Position numbers and translations under genes: made by a program
Notes under the pieces: generated by a model
Databases searched by the model: none
The model's input: the letters and a program-made list of their open reading frames with translations, nothing else
What the model was told of the DNA's origin: nothing
Assembly (NCBI GenBank): GCA_024641655.1
Contig: JAHECR010000036.1
Coordinates: 1 to 34,094, forward strand
DNA: 34,094 bases
DNA from: Acidimicrobiaceae bacterium
GTDB lineage: Bacteria > Actinomycetota > Acidimicrobiia > Acidimicrobiales > UBA8592
Direction: 5' to 3'
In this document: positions 21,787 to 29,817 of the stretch, in pieces
Numbering within the stretch: the stretch's first letter is position 1
How the letters are laid out: each line of letters starts with the position of its first letter

Positions 21787-22467
21787 TCAGAGGCTCCAGC
21801 GCGACTGACCGAAGCTGTAGCCGACCGACCGGACGGTCTGGATCAGGCCGGCATGCTCTTCGCCGAGCTTGGATCGGAGCCGTCGGACGTGCACGTCGAC
21901 GGTTCGGGCACCGCCGAAGTAGTCGTAACCCCAGACGCGCGACAACAGCGTCTCGCGGGTGAACACCTTGCCGGGGTGCGAAGCGAGGAACTTCAACAGC
22001 TCGTACTCCATGTAGGTGAGGTCGAGCGGTCGGCCACCGATGCCGGCCTGGTAGGTCTCGATGTTGAGCACGAGATCGCCGTAGGCGATGAGATCGGGCC
22101 GATTCCCCTGGCCCTGCTTCCAGAACAGGTGATTGAGCCGCGCCTCGAGCTCGCGGGGTTGGAACGGCGTCAGGCAGAAGTCGTCGTAGAGGTCGTCGCG
22201 CAGCTCCAACTGGTTCAGCTGCCCGCCGTTCAGCATGACGAGCACCCCCTCGAGCGGGTTGCTGCGTTTGCGAAGGGCTCGCGCCAGCGAGAACGCCGCG
22301 TCGGGGTCCTGGTCGGCGACGATGATCGCCCCGCCCCAGCTGTGCTCGCGCTCGTGTTCTTCGGCCACCACGGCGTTGGCGACCGACTTCCAGGCGTAGC
22401 CCGCGAGGTCGAGACTCTGCGCGAGCTCCGGGGGAGGAGGATCGGGGAAGACGAGCAGCGGTTCCAT
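21787..22467 (-). CDS. GlnR-like atypical OmpR-family regulator
   Basis: A 226-residue regulator with a degenerate receiver and an OmpR-type winged helix. The receiver lacks the N-terminal acidic pair (it starts LLVFPDPPPPELAQ), and the conserved KP switch reads LTPFQP, so classical phosphorylation is unlikely. The C-terminal domain is intact: LDLTYMEYELLKFLASHPGK, TRETLLSRVWGYDYFGGART, VDVHVRRLRSKLG and a TVRSVGYSF wing. This matches the phosphorylation-independent GlnR architecture of actinobacteria. The flanking glutamine synthetase I and II genes strongly support a role in nitrogen assimilation control, although GlnR itself is a neighbourhood-based call. The start is ATG 22467; a TACCGT box lies 11 nt before it. 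Confidence 0.75.
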   Translation of the reverse strand: MEPLLVFPDPPPPELAQSLDLAGYAWKSVANAVVAEEHEREHSWGGAIIVADQDPDAAFSLARALRKRSNPLEGVLVMLNGGQLNQLELRDDLYDDFCLTPFQPRELEARLNHLFWKQGQGNRPDLIAYGDLVLNIETYQAGIGGRPLDLTYMEYELLKFLASHPGKVFTRETLLSRVWGYDYFGGARTVDVHVRRLRSKLGEEHAGLIQTVRSVGYSFGQSRWSL

Positions 22468-22576
22468 CAGCGGGCCCCACGGTACGCCGTCACAGCGGAC
22501 GCGGCGACTCCGAGCCGAACTTCGGACCTCGGCCGTGGCGGGCGCCCGAGGTGGATCCGTCGACGGGTCACGGCAC

Positions 22577-23902
22577 TCACCAGCTCGGGAGGTAGCGCTC
22601 GATCTCGTAGGGAGTCACCCGCCGCTGATAGTCGGCCCATTCGGCGCGCTTGTTGCGAAGGAACCACTCGAAGATGTGATCGCCGAGGGTCTCACGCACG
22701 AGCTCGGACTCCTCCATGCAGTCGAGGGCTTCGCGGAGATCTTGGGGTAGCTGGCGCAGGCCGGCGGCCTTGGCGTCGGCGCGGCTGAGGGACCACATGT
22801 CGGCGGCTGCCTCCGGCGGTAGCGCGTAACCCTCCTCGATGCCCCGAAGCCCGGCTGCGAGGATCACCGAGTAGGCGAGATAGGGGTTGGCCGCAGAGTC
22901 CAGGGCGCGGTACTCGATCCGGGTCGACGAGGCCTTGCCGGCCTTGTGGATCGGGACCCGGATCAACGCCGACCGGTTGTTGCGGGCCCAGCTGATGTAG
23001 CTGGGCGACTCGTACCCCGACACCATCCGCTTGTAGCTGTTCACGAGCTGGTTGGTCACCGCTGTGAACTCGGGTGCGTGATGGAGGACCCCGGCCATGA
23101 ACTGGCGGGCGAGCTCCGACAGGCCGATCTCGTCGCCGGGATCGTGGAACAGGTTGACCTCGCCCTCGAACAGCGACATGTGAGTGTGCATGCCCGAGCC
23201 CTGCCCCTCCTCGAGGGGCTTGGGCATGAACGTTGCGTGGATGTCGGCATCGAGCGCGATCTTGCGAACCACGAGGCGCAACGTCATGATGTTGTCGGCC
23301 ATGTCGAGGGTTTCGGTGTACCGCAGGTCGATCTCGTGTTGGCTGGCGCTGTCCTCGTGGAACGAGTACTCCACCGGGATTCCCATGGCCTCGAGCATGT
23401 GCAGCGTGCGCCGGCGAAGGCTGCTGCCGACATCGGCGGTGGTGAGGTCGAAGTACCCGGCACGGTCGAGGGGCTCGGGCGTGACCGAGTTCGTGAAGTA
23501 GAAGAACTCGATCTCGGGGGCGGTGAAGAACGTATAGCCCTTCGCCCGCGCCGACTCGAGGTTGCGCCGCAGGACCTGGCGGGGGTCGCCGTCGAAGGGG
23601 GCGCCGTCGAGATTGCGAATGTCGCAGAAGATTCGCCCCGTGGGCTCCTGGGCGTCGGCCCACGGCAACAGTTCGAAGGTGCTGGCGTCGGGAACGGCGA
23701 GCACGTCACTCTCCTGGACGCGGCTGAAGCCGTCGATGGCGGATCCGTCGAAGTGCAGACCCTCTTCGAAGGCCCCGTCGAGCTCGGCGGGGGAGATGGC
23801 GACGGACTTGAGCTGACCGAGTACATCGGTGAACCACAAACGGATGAGGCGCACCCCGCGCTCTTCCACCGTTCGCAGCACGTACTCCTTCTGGGGTTCC
23901 AT
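22577..23902 (-). CDS. glnA: Glutamine synthetase, type I (GlnA2-like, GSI-alpha size)
   Basis: A 441-residue dodecameric-type glutamine synthetase, which makes glutamine from glutamate, ammonia and ATP. Visible motifs are IRLWFTDVLGQLKSVAI and FDGSAIDGFSRVQESD at the N-terminus, TAPEIEFFYF, the MPKPLEEGQGSGMHTHMSL active-site segment, and the RNNRSALIRVP and RIEYRALDSAANPYLAYS regions. The size and the absence of a GSI-beta adenylylation loop (EGYALPPEA in that region) point to the GSI-alpha/GlnA2 class. The start at 23902 matches the family N-terminus MEPQKEYVLRTVEERG. A CAAACT box lies 6 nt upstream, without a Shine-Dalgarno. It may instead act on polyamines, as some GlnA2-class paralogues do. 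Confidence 0.92.
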   Translation of the reverse strand: MEPQKEYVLRTVEERGVRLIRLWFTDVLGQLKSVAISPAELDGAFEEGLHFDGSAIDGFSRVQESDVLAVPDASTFELLPWADAQEPTGRIFCDIRNLDGAPFDGDPRQVLRRNLESARAKGYTFFTAPEIEFFYFTNSVTPEPLDRAGYFDLTTADVGSSLRRRTLHMLEAMGIPVEYSFHEDSASQHEIDLRYTETLDMADNIMTLRLVVRKIALDADIHATFMPKPLEEGQGSGMHTHMSLFEGEVNLFHDPGDEIGLSELARQFMAGVLHHAPEFTAVTNQLVNSYKRMVSGYESPSYISWARNNRSALIRVPIHKAGKASSTRIEYRALDSAANPYLAYSVILAAGLRGIEEGYALPPEAAADMWSLSRADAKAAGLRQLPQDLREALDCMEESELVRETLGDHIFEWFLRNKRAEWADYQRRVTPYEIERYLPSW

Positions 23903-23951
23903 GGGGTCAGTTTGGGCCGGGCGACCGCCGGGCGACAGGGGTGGGTGGCGA

Positions 23952-23979
23952 GTTAACAAGCCGTTCACATTCGTGCAAT
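23952..23979. promoter_or_regulatory. 11-bp-phased repeats between glnA and glnII
   Basis: GTTAAC (23952-23957) and GTTCAC (23963-23968) recur with an 11-bp step, and a weaker TGCAAT follows at the next step. Helix-phased AC-ending half-sites are the layout of actinobacterial GlnR boxes. The match to the GlnR consensus is partial. The rest of the 198-bp divergent region holds GGCACC/GGTGCC arms at 24041-24066. Confidence 0.35.
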
Positions 23980-24100
23980 CGTCGGGAAATGCCACGTGGG
24001 CAGGCTGATCTGGCACCCGCCCTCACGGCGCGTTGCTCCCGGCACCGAGAATCGCAATAAGGTGCCGACGTCAAGTCCAAAAGCGAGTTGGAGACCGCAA

Positions 24101-25114
24101 GTGACCTATAGGGCTGAATATCTCTGGATCGACGGCACCGAGCCAACAGCCGAGATCCGATCCAAGACCAAGATCCTTGCCGACGGCGAGGAGCCGGGCA
24201 TCTGGGGCTACGACGGTTCCTCGACCAACCAGGCAACCGGTGACAAGTCCGACGTGGTCCTCAAGCCGGTCTTCACCTGCCCAGACCCGATTCGTGGCGG
24301 CAACGACATCCTCGTGATGTGCGAGACGTTCCTCGCCGATACGGTGACGCCGCTGCCGACGAACACCCGCGCGAAGGCCCGCGAGGCCTTCGAGAAGTAC
24401 GGCGACCAGGACTTCTGGTTCGGGCTCGAGCAGGAGTACACCATGATCGACCCGAAGACGGGTTGGCCCGGTGGCTTCCCGCCGAACGGCTTCCCTGCGC
24501 CGCAGGGCCCGTACTACTGCGGCGTCGGCGCCGTGAAGATCCACGGTCGTGCCCTGGTCGAGGAGCACACCACACTGTGCATGAATGCCGCGCTGAAGAT
24601 CTCGGGCACCAACGCCGAGGTCATGCCCGGTCAGTGGGAGTTCCAGATCGGCCCTGCGGGCGCACTCGAGATCGGTGACCACATCTGGGTCGCCCGCTAC
24701 CTGCTGTACCGGGTCGGCGAGGATCACAACATCGAGATCAGCATCGACGCCAAGCCCATGAAGGGTGACTGGAACGGCGCCGGCATGCACACCAACGTCT
24801 CGAACCAGAAGATGCGGGAGAGCTACGACGCGATCATCGCGGCCTGCGAGGCGCTCGGCGCGCTCGGCAAGCCCGAGGAACACCTGACCGGATACGGCGT
24901 CGGTATCGAGGACCGCCTCACCGGCGCCCACGAGACCCAGCGCTACGACCAGTTCAGCTACGGCGTCTCCGATCGTGGCGCCTCGATCCGGATCCCGTGG
25001 CAGGTCGCCCGCGACCAGAAGGGCTACATCGAGGACCGTCGTCCCAACGCCAACGCCGATCCGTACGTGATCTCGGCGCTCATGGTCAACACCATCGGCG
25101 CGGCACTCGCCTAG
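24101..25114 (+). CDS. glnII: Glutamine synthetase, type II
   Basis: A 337-residue eukaryotic-like glutamine synthetase, a class found in some actinobacteria and rhizobia. Motifs are YLWIDGTEPTAEIRSKTKI at the N-terminus, WGYDGSSTNQATGDKSDV, WFGLEQEYTMID (metal-binding Glu residues), GQWEFQIGPAGALEIGDHIW, and NGAGMHTNVSNQKMR. The C-terminal ending is slightly shorter than in plant enzymes. The start is GTG 24101 with GGAG 7 nt upstream. It is divergent from glnA and followed by a strong terminator. Two glutamine synthetases beside a GlnR-like gene suggest regulation by nitrogen status; GSII is commonly induced by nitrogen limitation in Streptomyces. Confidence 0.95.
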   Translation: MTYRAEYLWIDGTEPTAEIRSKTKILADGEEPGIWGYDGSSTNQATGDKSDVVLKPVFTCPDPIRGGNDILVMCETFLADTVTPLPTNTRAKAREAFEKYGDQDFWFGLEQEYTMIDPKTGWPGGFPPNGFPAPQGPYYCGVGAVKIHGRALVEEHTTLCMNAALKISGTNAEVMPGQWEFQIGPAGALEIGDHIWVARYLLYRVGEDHNIEISIDAKPMKGDWNGAGMHTNVSNQKMRESYDAIIAACEALGALGKPEEHLTGYGVGIEDRLTGAHETQRYDQFSYGVSDRGASIRIPWQVARDQKGYIEDRRPNANADPYVISALMVNTIGAALA

Positions 25115-25127
25115 CGCACCTCCGATG

Positions 25128-25165
25128 GAACAGCCCCCGCTTCGGCGGGGGCTGTTCGTCTTTTC
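25128..25165 (+). terminator. Strong intrinsic terminator of glnII
   Basis: GAACAGCCCCCGC-TTCG-GCGGGGGCTGTTC (25128-25157) is a perfect 13-bp stem with a TTCG loop, followed by GTCTTTT. It is the best terminator in the window and also separates glnII from the convergent hisI. Confidence 0.92.
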
Positions 25166-25218
25166 GGACTCGGCGGTGGTTCGGCGTCGTGCGTCGCAGA
25201 CGCGCTCGTCGGGGTCCG

Positions 25219-25632
25219 TCAGACGAAGTCGAGGGCGCCGGTGTCGCTGATGCGGCGGTAGTAGCAGCCAGAGCGGGTGTGACCGTGCGCGTCCTTCGTG
25301 TGGCAAGCACCCTTGCCGTTCGGGCGAACCTTGTACAGCAGGGAGTTCTGCTCGCAGTTCACCAGGACCTCGACGATCGAGAGCGTGTCGCCCGACGTGG
25401 CGCCCTTGTGCCAGATCTCGTTTCGTGACGTGCTGTAGAACACGGCCTCGCCGCGTTCGAGCGTCGCCTGCAGCGCCTCGTCGTTCGCGTAGGCGACGAT
25501 CAGCACCTCACCGGTGTCGGCATCTTGGACGGCGACCGGCACCACCTGGTGGCCCTGGCCGCCGATCTTGGTCAGTTTGGTGAAGTCGAGGGCCAGCGTG
25601 GCGCCCTCTTCGAGTTCCTCGTGCGTGGTCAC
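25219..25632 (-). CDS. hisI: Phosphoribosyl-AMP cyclohydrolase-like HisI, variant metal site
   Basis: A 137-residue protein of the HisI family, which opens the adenine ring of phosphoribosyl-AMP in histidine biosynthesis. The core FYSTSRNEIWHKGATSGDTLSI (about 65-86) and the Zn-type cysteines C93, C110 (ACHT) and C123 (SGCYYR) are present. The Mg-binding DCDxDx motif of classical HisI, however, reads NCEQNS (92-97), so the aspartate triad is gone. This may be a distinct HisI subgroup or a related enzyme with another substrate. The start is GTG 25632 with TATCGT exactly 6 nt upstream (leaderless). It is not inside a his operon here; its neighbours are glnII and nadE. Confidence 0.8.
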   Translation of the reverse strand: MTTHEELEEGATLALDFTKLTKIGGQGHQVVPVAVQDADTGEVLIVAYANDEALQATLERGEAVFYSTSRNEIWHKGATSGDTLSIVEVLVNCEQNSLLYKVRPNGKGACHTKDAHGHTRSGCYYRRISDTGALDFV

Positions 25633-25638
25633 GGTGGG

Positions 25639-25644
25639 ACGATA
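25639..25644 (-). promoter_or_regulatory. -10 box of hisI, leaderless start
   Basis: On the minus strand TATCGT is followed by exactly 6 nt and GTG 25632. No Shine-Dalgarno sequence is present. Confidence 0.6.
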
Positions 25645-25703
25645 AGGACTCCCTTGCCGACGTGCAACGCGATTCGGTGCATCGGGGTGGGCCCCAGGGT
25701 GTC

Positions 25704-25709
25704 TAACCT
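25704..25709 (+). promoter_or_regulatory. -10 box of nadE, leaderless start
   Basis: TAACCT is followed by exactly 6 nt and GTG 25716. No Shine-Dalgarno sequence is present. Confidence 0.6.
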
Positions 25710-25715
25710 GCCGGT

Positions 25716-27428
25716 GTGGCTCTACTCCGGGTGGCGGCCTGCCAGCTCAATCTGCGCGTCGGCGACCTCGAGGGCAATGTCGACCGGATTCTCGGCGCCT
25801 ACGCGCAGGCCTCCGCTGAAGGGGCCGATATCGCCGTCTTCTCTGAGCTCGCGGTGTGCGGGTACCCACCGGAGGACCTGCTGCTGAAGCCGGCCTTCGT
25901 CGACGACGTGCAGGCGGCGACTCGTCGCCTCGTCGCCGCGACCGGTGACTGTGTCGCCGTGGTCGGGTTCGTCGACGGCGAGGAAGCGGCCGCTGACCCC
26001 AACCGCCGAGCTTCGAACGCGGCGATGGTGGTCAGCAACGGGGTCGTGCACGGCGTCTACCACAAGCGGGCACTCCCCGATTACGGCGTGTTCGACGAGG
26101 AGCGCTACTTCCGCCCCGGTGCGGAGGCCATGTCGCTCTACGGCGTCGGCGGCGTCAAGGTCGGTGTGACGATCTGCGAGGACGTGTGGATTCCCGGCGG
26201 CGTCGTCGCCGAGCTCGCGGCCGGTGGCGCCGAGTTGATCGTGAACCTGAACGCTTCGCCCTACTACGCCGGCAAGACGGCCGTGCGCGAGCTGGTGGTG
26301 GGGGAGCGCATCGACGAGTCGCACGTACCCATCGTCTACGTGAACCAGGTCGGCGGGCAGGACGAGCTGGTGTTCGACGGTGGTTCGTTCGCCATGGCGG
26401 CCGACAAGACCGTCGTCGCGCTCGGTCCCCACTGCCAGGAGGCGGTGATGGTGTTCGACATCGAGGCGCCGGCGTCGTCGACCGCCTCGGGATCGTTCTC
26501 CGTCGTCGCGGCTCGCTCGACTTCGGGTCCGCGCCCGCCGATTCCCGCCCCGTTCAGCGCGGTTCCCGATCACTACGGCGAGATTTGGGACGCGCTCGCG
26601 CTCGCTACCCGCGACTACGTCCGCAAGAACGGGTTCACCGATGTCGGCGTCGCCCTCTCGGGTGGCATCGACTCGACGCTGGTCGCAGCGATTGCGGTCG
26701 ACGCGCTCGGCGCCGCCCACGTCCACACCGTAGCGATGCCGTCGCGGTTCTCGAGCGAGCACTCGCTCAGCGACGCGGCCCGCCTCGCCCAGGTGCTCGG
26801 GTGCGATCACCGCGTCATCCCCATCGAACCGGCGCACGCGGCCTTCCTCGACATGCTGGCGCCGTCGTTCGTCGGTCGCGACCCCGATCTCACCGAGGAG
26901 AACCTCCAGTCCCGGATCCGCGGCGTGGCGATCATGGCGCTGTCGAACAAGTTCGGTTGGCTGGTGCTGACCACTGGGAACAAGAGCGAGCTCGCCGTCG
27001 GGTATTCGACCCTCTATGGCGACACCGCCGGAGCCTTCGGCGTCATCAAGGACCTCTGGAAGACGCAGGTGTACGACCTCTGCCGATGGAAGAACCGCGA
27101 CGCGGGACGCGAGATCATCCCCGAGTCGGTCCTCACGAAACCTCCGTCGGCGGAGCTACGCCCCGACCAGCGCGACGACCAGTCACTGCCGCCGTACGAG
27201 ATCCTCGATCCACTCCTCATCGACATCGTGGAGCACGACCGGGTGGTCGGTCAGCTGATCGATCTCGGCCACGACCCTGCCGTCGCCGCCCGTATCGCCC
27301 GCCTGGTCGACATCGCCGAGTACAAGCGGCGACAGAATCCACCGGGGCCGAAGATCTCGATCAAGGCGTTTGGTCGGGATCGACGGATGCCGATGACCAA
27401 CAGTTACCGTGGTGAGCGTCGGGGGTGA
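25716..27428 (+). CDS. nadE: Glutamine-dependent NAD+ synthetase
   Basis: A 570-residue two-domain enzyme that makes NAD+ from NaAD, glutamine and ATP. The N-terminal nitrilase-type glutaminase has its Glu-Lys-Cys triad: E44 in FSELAVCGYPPEDLL, K117 in YHKRALPDYGVFDEERYF, and C154 in VTICEDVWIPGG. The C-terminal synthetase has the SGGIDS pyrophosphatase loop (VALSGGIDSTLVAAIAVDAL) and the LTTGNKSELAVGYSTLYGD segment. The start is GTG 25716, apparently leaderless. It is divergent from hisI. Using the amide of glutamine links it functionally to the adjacent nitrogen-assimilation genes. The 130 bp after it hold nothing clear. Confidence 0.95.
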   Translation: MALLRVAACQLNLRVGDLEGNVDRILGAYAQASAEGADIAVFSELAVCGYPPEDLLLKPAFVDDVQAATRRLVAATGDCVAVVGFVDGEEAAADPNRRASNAAMVVSNGVVHGVYHKRALPDYGVFDEERYFRPGAEAMSLYGVGGVKVGVTICEDVWIPGGVVAELAAGGAELIVNLNASPYYAGKTAVRELVVGERIDESHVPIVYVNQVGGQDELVFDGGSFAMAADKTVVALGPHCQEAVMVFDIEAPASSTASGSFSVVAARSTSGPRPPIPAPFSAVPDHYGEIWDALALATRDYVRKNGFTDVGVALSGGIDSTLVAAIAVDALGAAHVHTVAMPSRFSSEHSLSDAARLAQVLGCDHRVIPIEPAHAAFLDMLAPSFVGRDPDLTEENLQSRIRGVAIMALSNKFGWLVLTTGNKSELAVGYSTLYGDTAGAFGVIKDLWKTQVYDLCRWKNRDAGREIIPESVLTKPPSAELRPDQRDDQSLPPYEILDPLLIDIVEHDRVVGQLIDLGHDPAVAARIARLVDIAEYKRRQNPPGPKISIKAFGRDRRMPMTNSYRGERRG

Positions 27429-27558
27429 GCGCCACCTGGGTCTCCCCGCCCTCGTTGTCGTGGGCATCCTCATGAACTCGGGCGTCGTCGCCGAAGGACG
27501 GGCATGAGCATGGCGACGGACCGAACCCGGTCGAGCAGAAGGCGAGTGTGAAAGCGAC

Positions 27559-28131
27559 ATGACGAGCACCTCCGGCACCGGAATCGGCGTGGAGACACTC
27601 GCCGATGCCTGCGGAGAGCTGGCTTGGGTCGCCGACGCGCTGTTCGTGCTCGAAGGCCGGTGGTCGGCTCGTATGGAATCGGCACGTGCCGTCGAGCATC
27701 TCGCCGTCCACAGCCGGCTCCACGGTTGGCACGTCACGCTGTGGGAAGGTCTGCTCCCGGACTCAGCGAGCCTTCGTGGAGCCGAGCGGGTGTGCGCTCC
27801 GGCGGGTTGGGAGGCGGCGCTCGCCGTGGCGGGCGCGCTGGGCGAGGACGCCGACGATGCCACGCGCCTCGCGCTCCTCTACCGGGGTCTCGTGGCCCGA
27901 GCTGCCGGAACCGTGGGGGGTCTTTCGGCCCGGGTCGGCGGACCTAGTGGCGCCGCCGTGGCGCGCATCATCGAGTTCGTCACCGCAGATCACCGCAGTG
28001 ATCTCGTCGGCGGGCTCCTGCTCCTTTCGGACGCGCTGCGTGACGAAGCGACGATCGATGCGGTCGCGCGGGCCGTGAAGGTCCTTGACCAAGCGTTCGT
28101 GAATGGTTACGACAGTCCTGCGCCCGCATGA
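27559..28131 (+). CDS. Unknown alpha-helical protein
   Basis: A 190-residue, mostly helical protein that matches no family I can name. Residues about 44-65 (AVEHLAVHSRLHGWHVTLWE) are histidine-rich with interspersed Glu, which would suit a metal site of ferritin-like type. The EFVTADHRSDLVGGLLLLSD segment adds another His. The C-terminal helix ends VKVLDQAFVNGYD. This is pattern only; no fold is claimed. The start at ATG 27559 has a weak GAAAGCG upstream. It sits alone between nadE and the sigma factor gene. Confidence 0.6.
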   Translation: MTSTSGTGIGVETLADACGELAWVADALFVLEGRWSARMESARAVEHLAVHSRLHGWHVTLWEGLLPDSASLRGAERVCAPAGWEAALAVAGALGEDADDATRLALLYRGLVARAAGTVGGLSARVGGPSGAAVARIIEFVTADHRSDLVGGLLLLSDALRDEATIDAVARAVKVLDQAFVNGYDSPAPA

Positions 28132-28324
28132 ATTCTGATAGAACCATCACACGGTCGCACCGTCTGCGAAGTGTTTCAACGTGTTGCCACCGACGGCAGC
28201 ATGCTGACCGGGGATGCACAAGAGGCGCACGTAGCCGACCTGCACGCGTGTCGCTATGGTGAATCCCCAGTGCTAGCGCAGGTCACACGGCCTATGGCCT
28301 TCACGATTCGGAGAGGGTGACGCT

Positions 28325-29260
28325 TTGCCCAAAGAGCGAGTTGAGAGAGACGAAGAGGATCTCGTCCGCCTGTACCTCACCGACATCGGCCAGTATCCGC
28401 TGTTGACCAAGGACGACGAGGTGCGTCTGGCGCAGGCCATCGAGGCCGGCGCCCAGGCTGCTGCGGAGCTCAAGGCAAGCGATGACATCGCGGCGGCGCG
28501 CAAGCGCGAGCTGCGTCGCCTCGCCCGCAAGGGCGAAGAGGCCGAGCGGACGTTCGTGCAGTCCAACCTCCGACTCGTCGTGTCGATCGCGAAGAAGTAC
28601 CAGGCCTCTGGTTTGCCGTTGCTCGACCTCATCCAGGAGGGAAACCTCGGGCTCATGCATGCCGTCGAGAAGTTCGACTGGCGCAAAGGCTTCAAGTTCT
28701 CCACCTATGCCACCTGGTGGATCCGTCAGGCGATCACGCGTGGTATCGCCAACACCGGGCGTACGATCCGCCTGCCAGTGCACGCCGGCGACACCCTCGC
28801 TCGGCTCCAGAAAGCCCGGGCTCGCCTCGAGCTCAAGCTCGGCCGACCGGCGACCTTGTCGGAGCTCTCCGCCGACGTCGAGATGCCCGAGGACAAGGTC
28901 ACCGAGGCACTGCGGTTCGCCGCGGAGCCCTTGAGCCTGTCCGAGCCACTGCGCGAAGACGGCGACGCCGAGCTCGGTGACGTGGTTGAGGATCGCTCTG
29001 CGGACTCTCCCTTCGAGGTCGCGGCCACCGCGTTGTTGCCCGACGAGATCGCCCGCCTGTTGGCGCCGCTCGACGAACGCGAACGCGAAATCCTGAAGCT
29101 CCGCTTCGGACTCGATCGTGGCGAGCCGCGGACCCTCGAAGAAGTGGGCGAACACTTCAACCTCACTCGTGAGCGCATTCGCCAGATCGAAGCGCGAGCG
29201 ATGTCCAAGTTGCGCCACCCCAGCAGCGACACCGGCGCCCGCGACCTCCTGGCGGTCTGA
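28325..29260 (+). CDS. Sigma-70 family RNA polymerase sigma factor (group 2 type)
   Basis: A 311-residue sigma factor with regions 1.2 to 4 and no long region 1.1. Region 1.2 is LVRLYLTDIGQYPLLTKDDEVRL-like, region 2 includes NLRLVVSIAKKYQASGLPLLD, LIQEGNLGLMHAVEKFDWRKG and KFSTYATWWIRQAITRGIAN. Region 3 starts at RTIRLPVHAGDTLARL, and region 4.2 is TLEEVGEHFNLTRERIRQIE. The length suits SigB/HrdD-like group 2 factors rather than the principal RpoD. The start is TTG 28325 with GGAGAGG 8 nt upstream; the weak start may limit synthesis. The 193-bp upstream region has a TATGGT -10-like box (28254-28259). It could be the target of an anti-sigma system such as the one implied by the STAS protein, although that link is speculative. 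Confidence 0.9.
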   Translation: MPKERVERDEEDLVRLYLTDIGQYPLLTKDDEVRLAQAIEAGAQAAAELKASDDIAAARKRELRRLARKGEEAERTFVQSNLRLVVSIAKKYQASGLPLLDLIQEGNLGLMHAVEKFDWRKGFKFSTYATWWIRQAITRGIANTGRTIRLPVHAGDTLARLQKARARLELKLGRPATLSELSADVEMPEDKVTEALRFAAEPLSLSEPLREDGDAELGDVVEDRSADSPFEVAATALLPDEIARLLAPLDEREREILKLRFGLDRGEPRTLEEVGEHFNLTRERIRQIEARAMSKLRHPSSDTGARDLLAV

Positions 29261-29338
29261 GCGGTCTCGTCCCCGGCGAATCACCGCAAGCGCCGCTTTC
29301 GTCCTGCCTTGACGAGCACCCCGACGAGGTGGCGTCGA

Positions 29339-29557
29339 TCAGCGCAGGCGGATCTCGCCGGGATGGTCGGCTTCCCACTCCAGGGCTTCGGCCTTCTCGA
29401 GTGCGGCCCGAACCAGGGCATGATCGGGTCCGAGGGCCTCGGCGAGCTCCCTGGACCGCTCGCGGATGCGCTGGGCCCGGACCCGACGATCGTCGACGAC
29501 TTCGATGTCGGGCCGTGTATGCAGGTTCGGCGCTTCGTCGAACGCATCCGGTGGCAT
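29339..29557 (-). CDS. Small acidic/basic helical protein, unknown
   Basis: A 72-residue protein starting MPPDAFDEAPNLHTRPDIEVVDD, then a charged helical part (RRVRAQRIRERSRELAEALGPDH) and an EWEADHPGEIRLR end. It has no membrane segment or recognised family. ATG 29557 is chosen for GGAGG 8 nt upstream; longer in-frame starts at 29572 and 29632 lack it. It converges on the sigma factor gene with a 78-bp gap. The 260 bp upstream to the transporter gene hold no convincing gene, only a TAGGCT box near 29620 on the same strand. Confidence 0.55.
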   Translation of the reverse strand: MPPDAFDEAPNLHTRPDIEVVDDRRVRAQRIRERSRELAEALGPDHALVRAALEKAEALEWEADHPGEIRLR

Positions 29558-29817
29558 TGGCGCGCCTCCCATCGAGCTCGTTGAGGACACCTGGACGCCG
29601 GGCCGCCCCAACGCTGTCGAGCCTAATCGCACCTGTCGAACATCTCGTGTTGCCCCACAAGGACACCTCGGGGACCGCTCACGGCGATGGCTTGGGCCCG
29701 CCGGGGGAGGTGAGGCTTGGCGAACCGTTCCGCTGCTCCCCGACTCGTTCCGAGGCCGGGTCGCGCGCCGTCTCCTCCGGTCGGCTGACCCGGGGCTCGC
29801 GTCACCCCCTCGAAGGA

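Noticed and set aside
29623..29805. A possible 60-residue minus-strand gene in the gap before the transporter.
   Set aside because: Composition is Arg/Gly/Pro-rich like antisense frames, with no ribosome-binding site and no recognisable motif.
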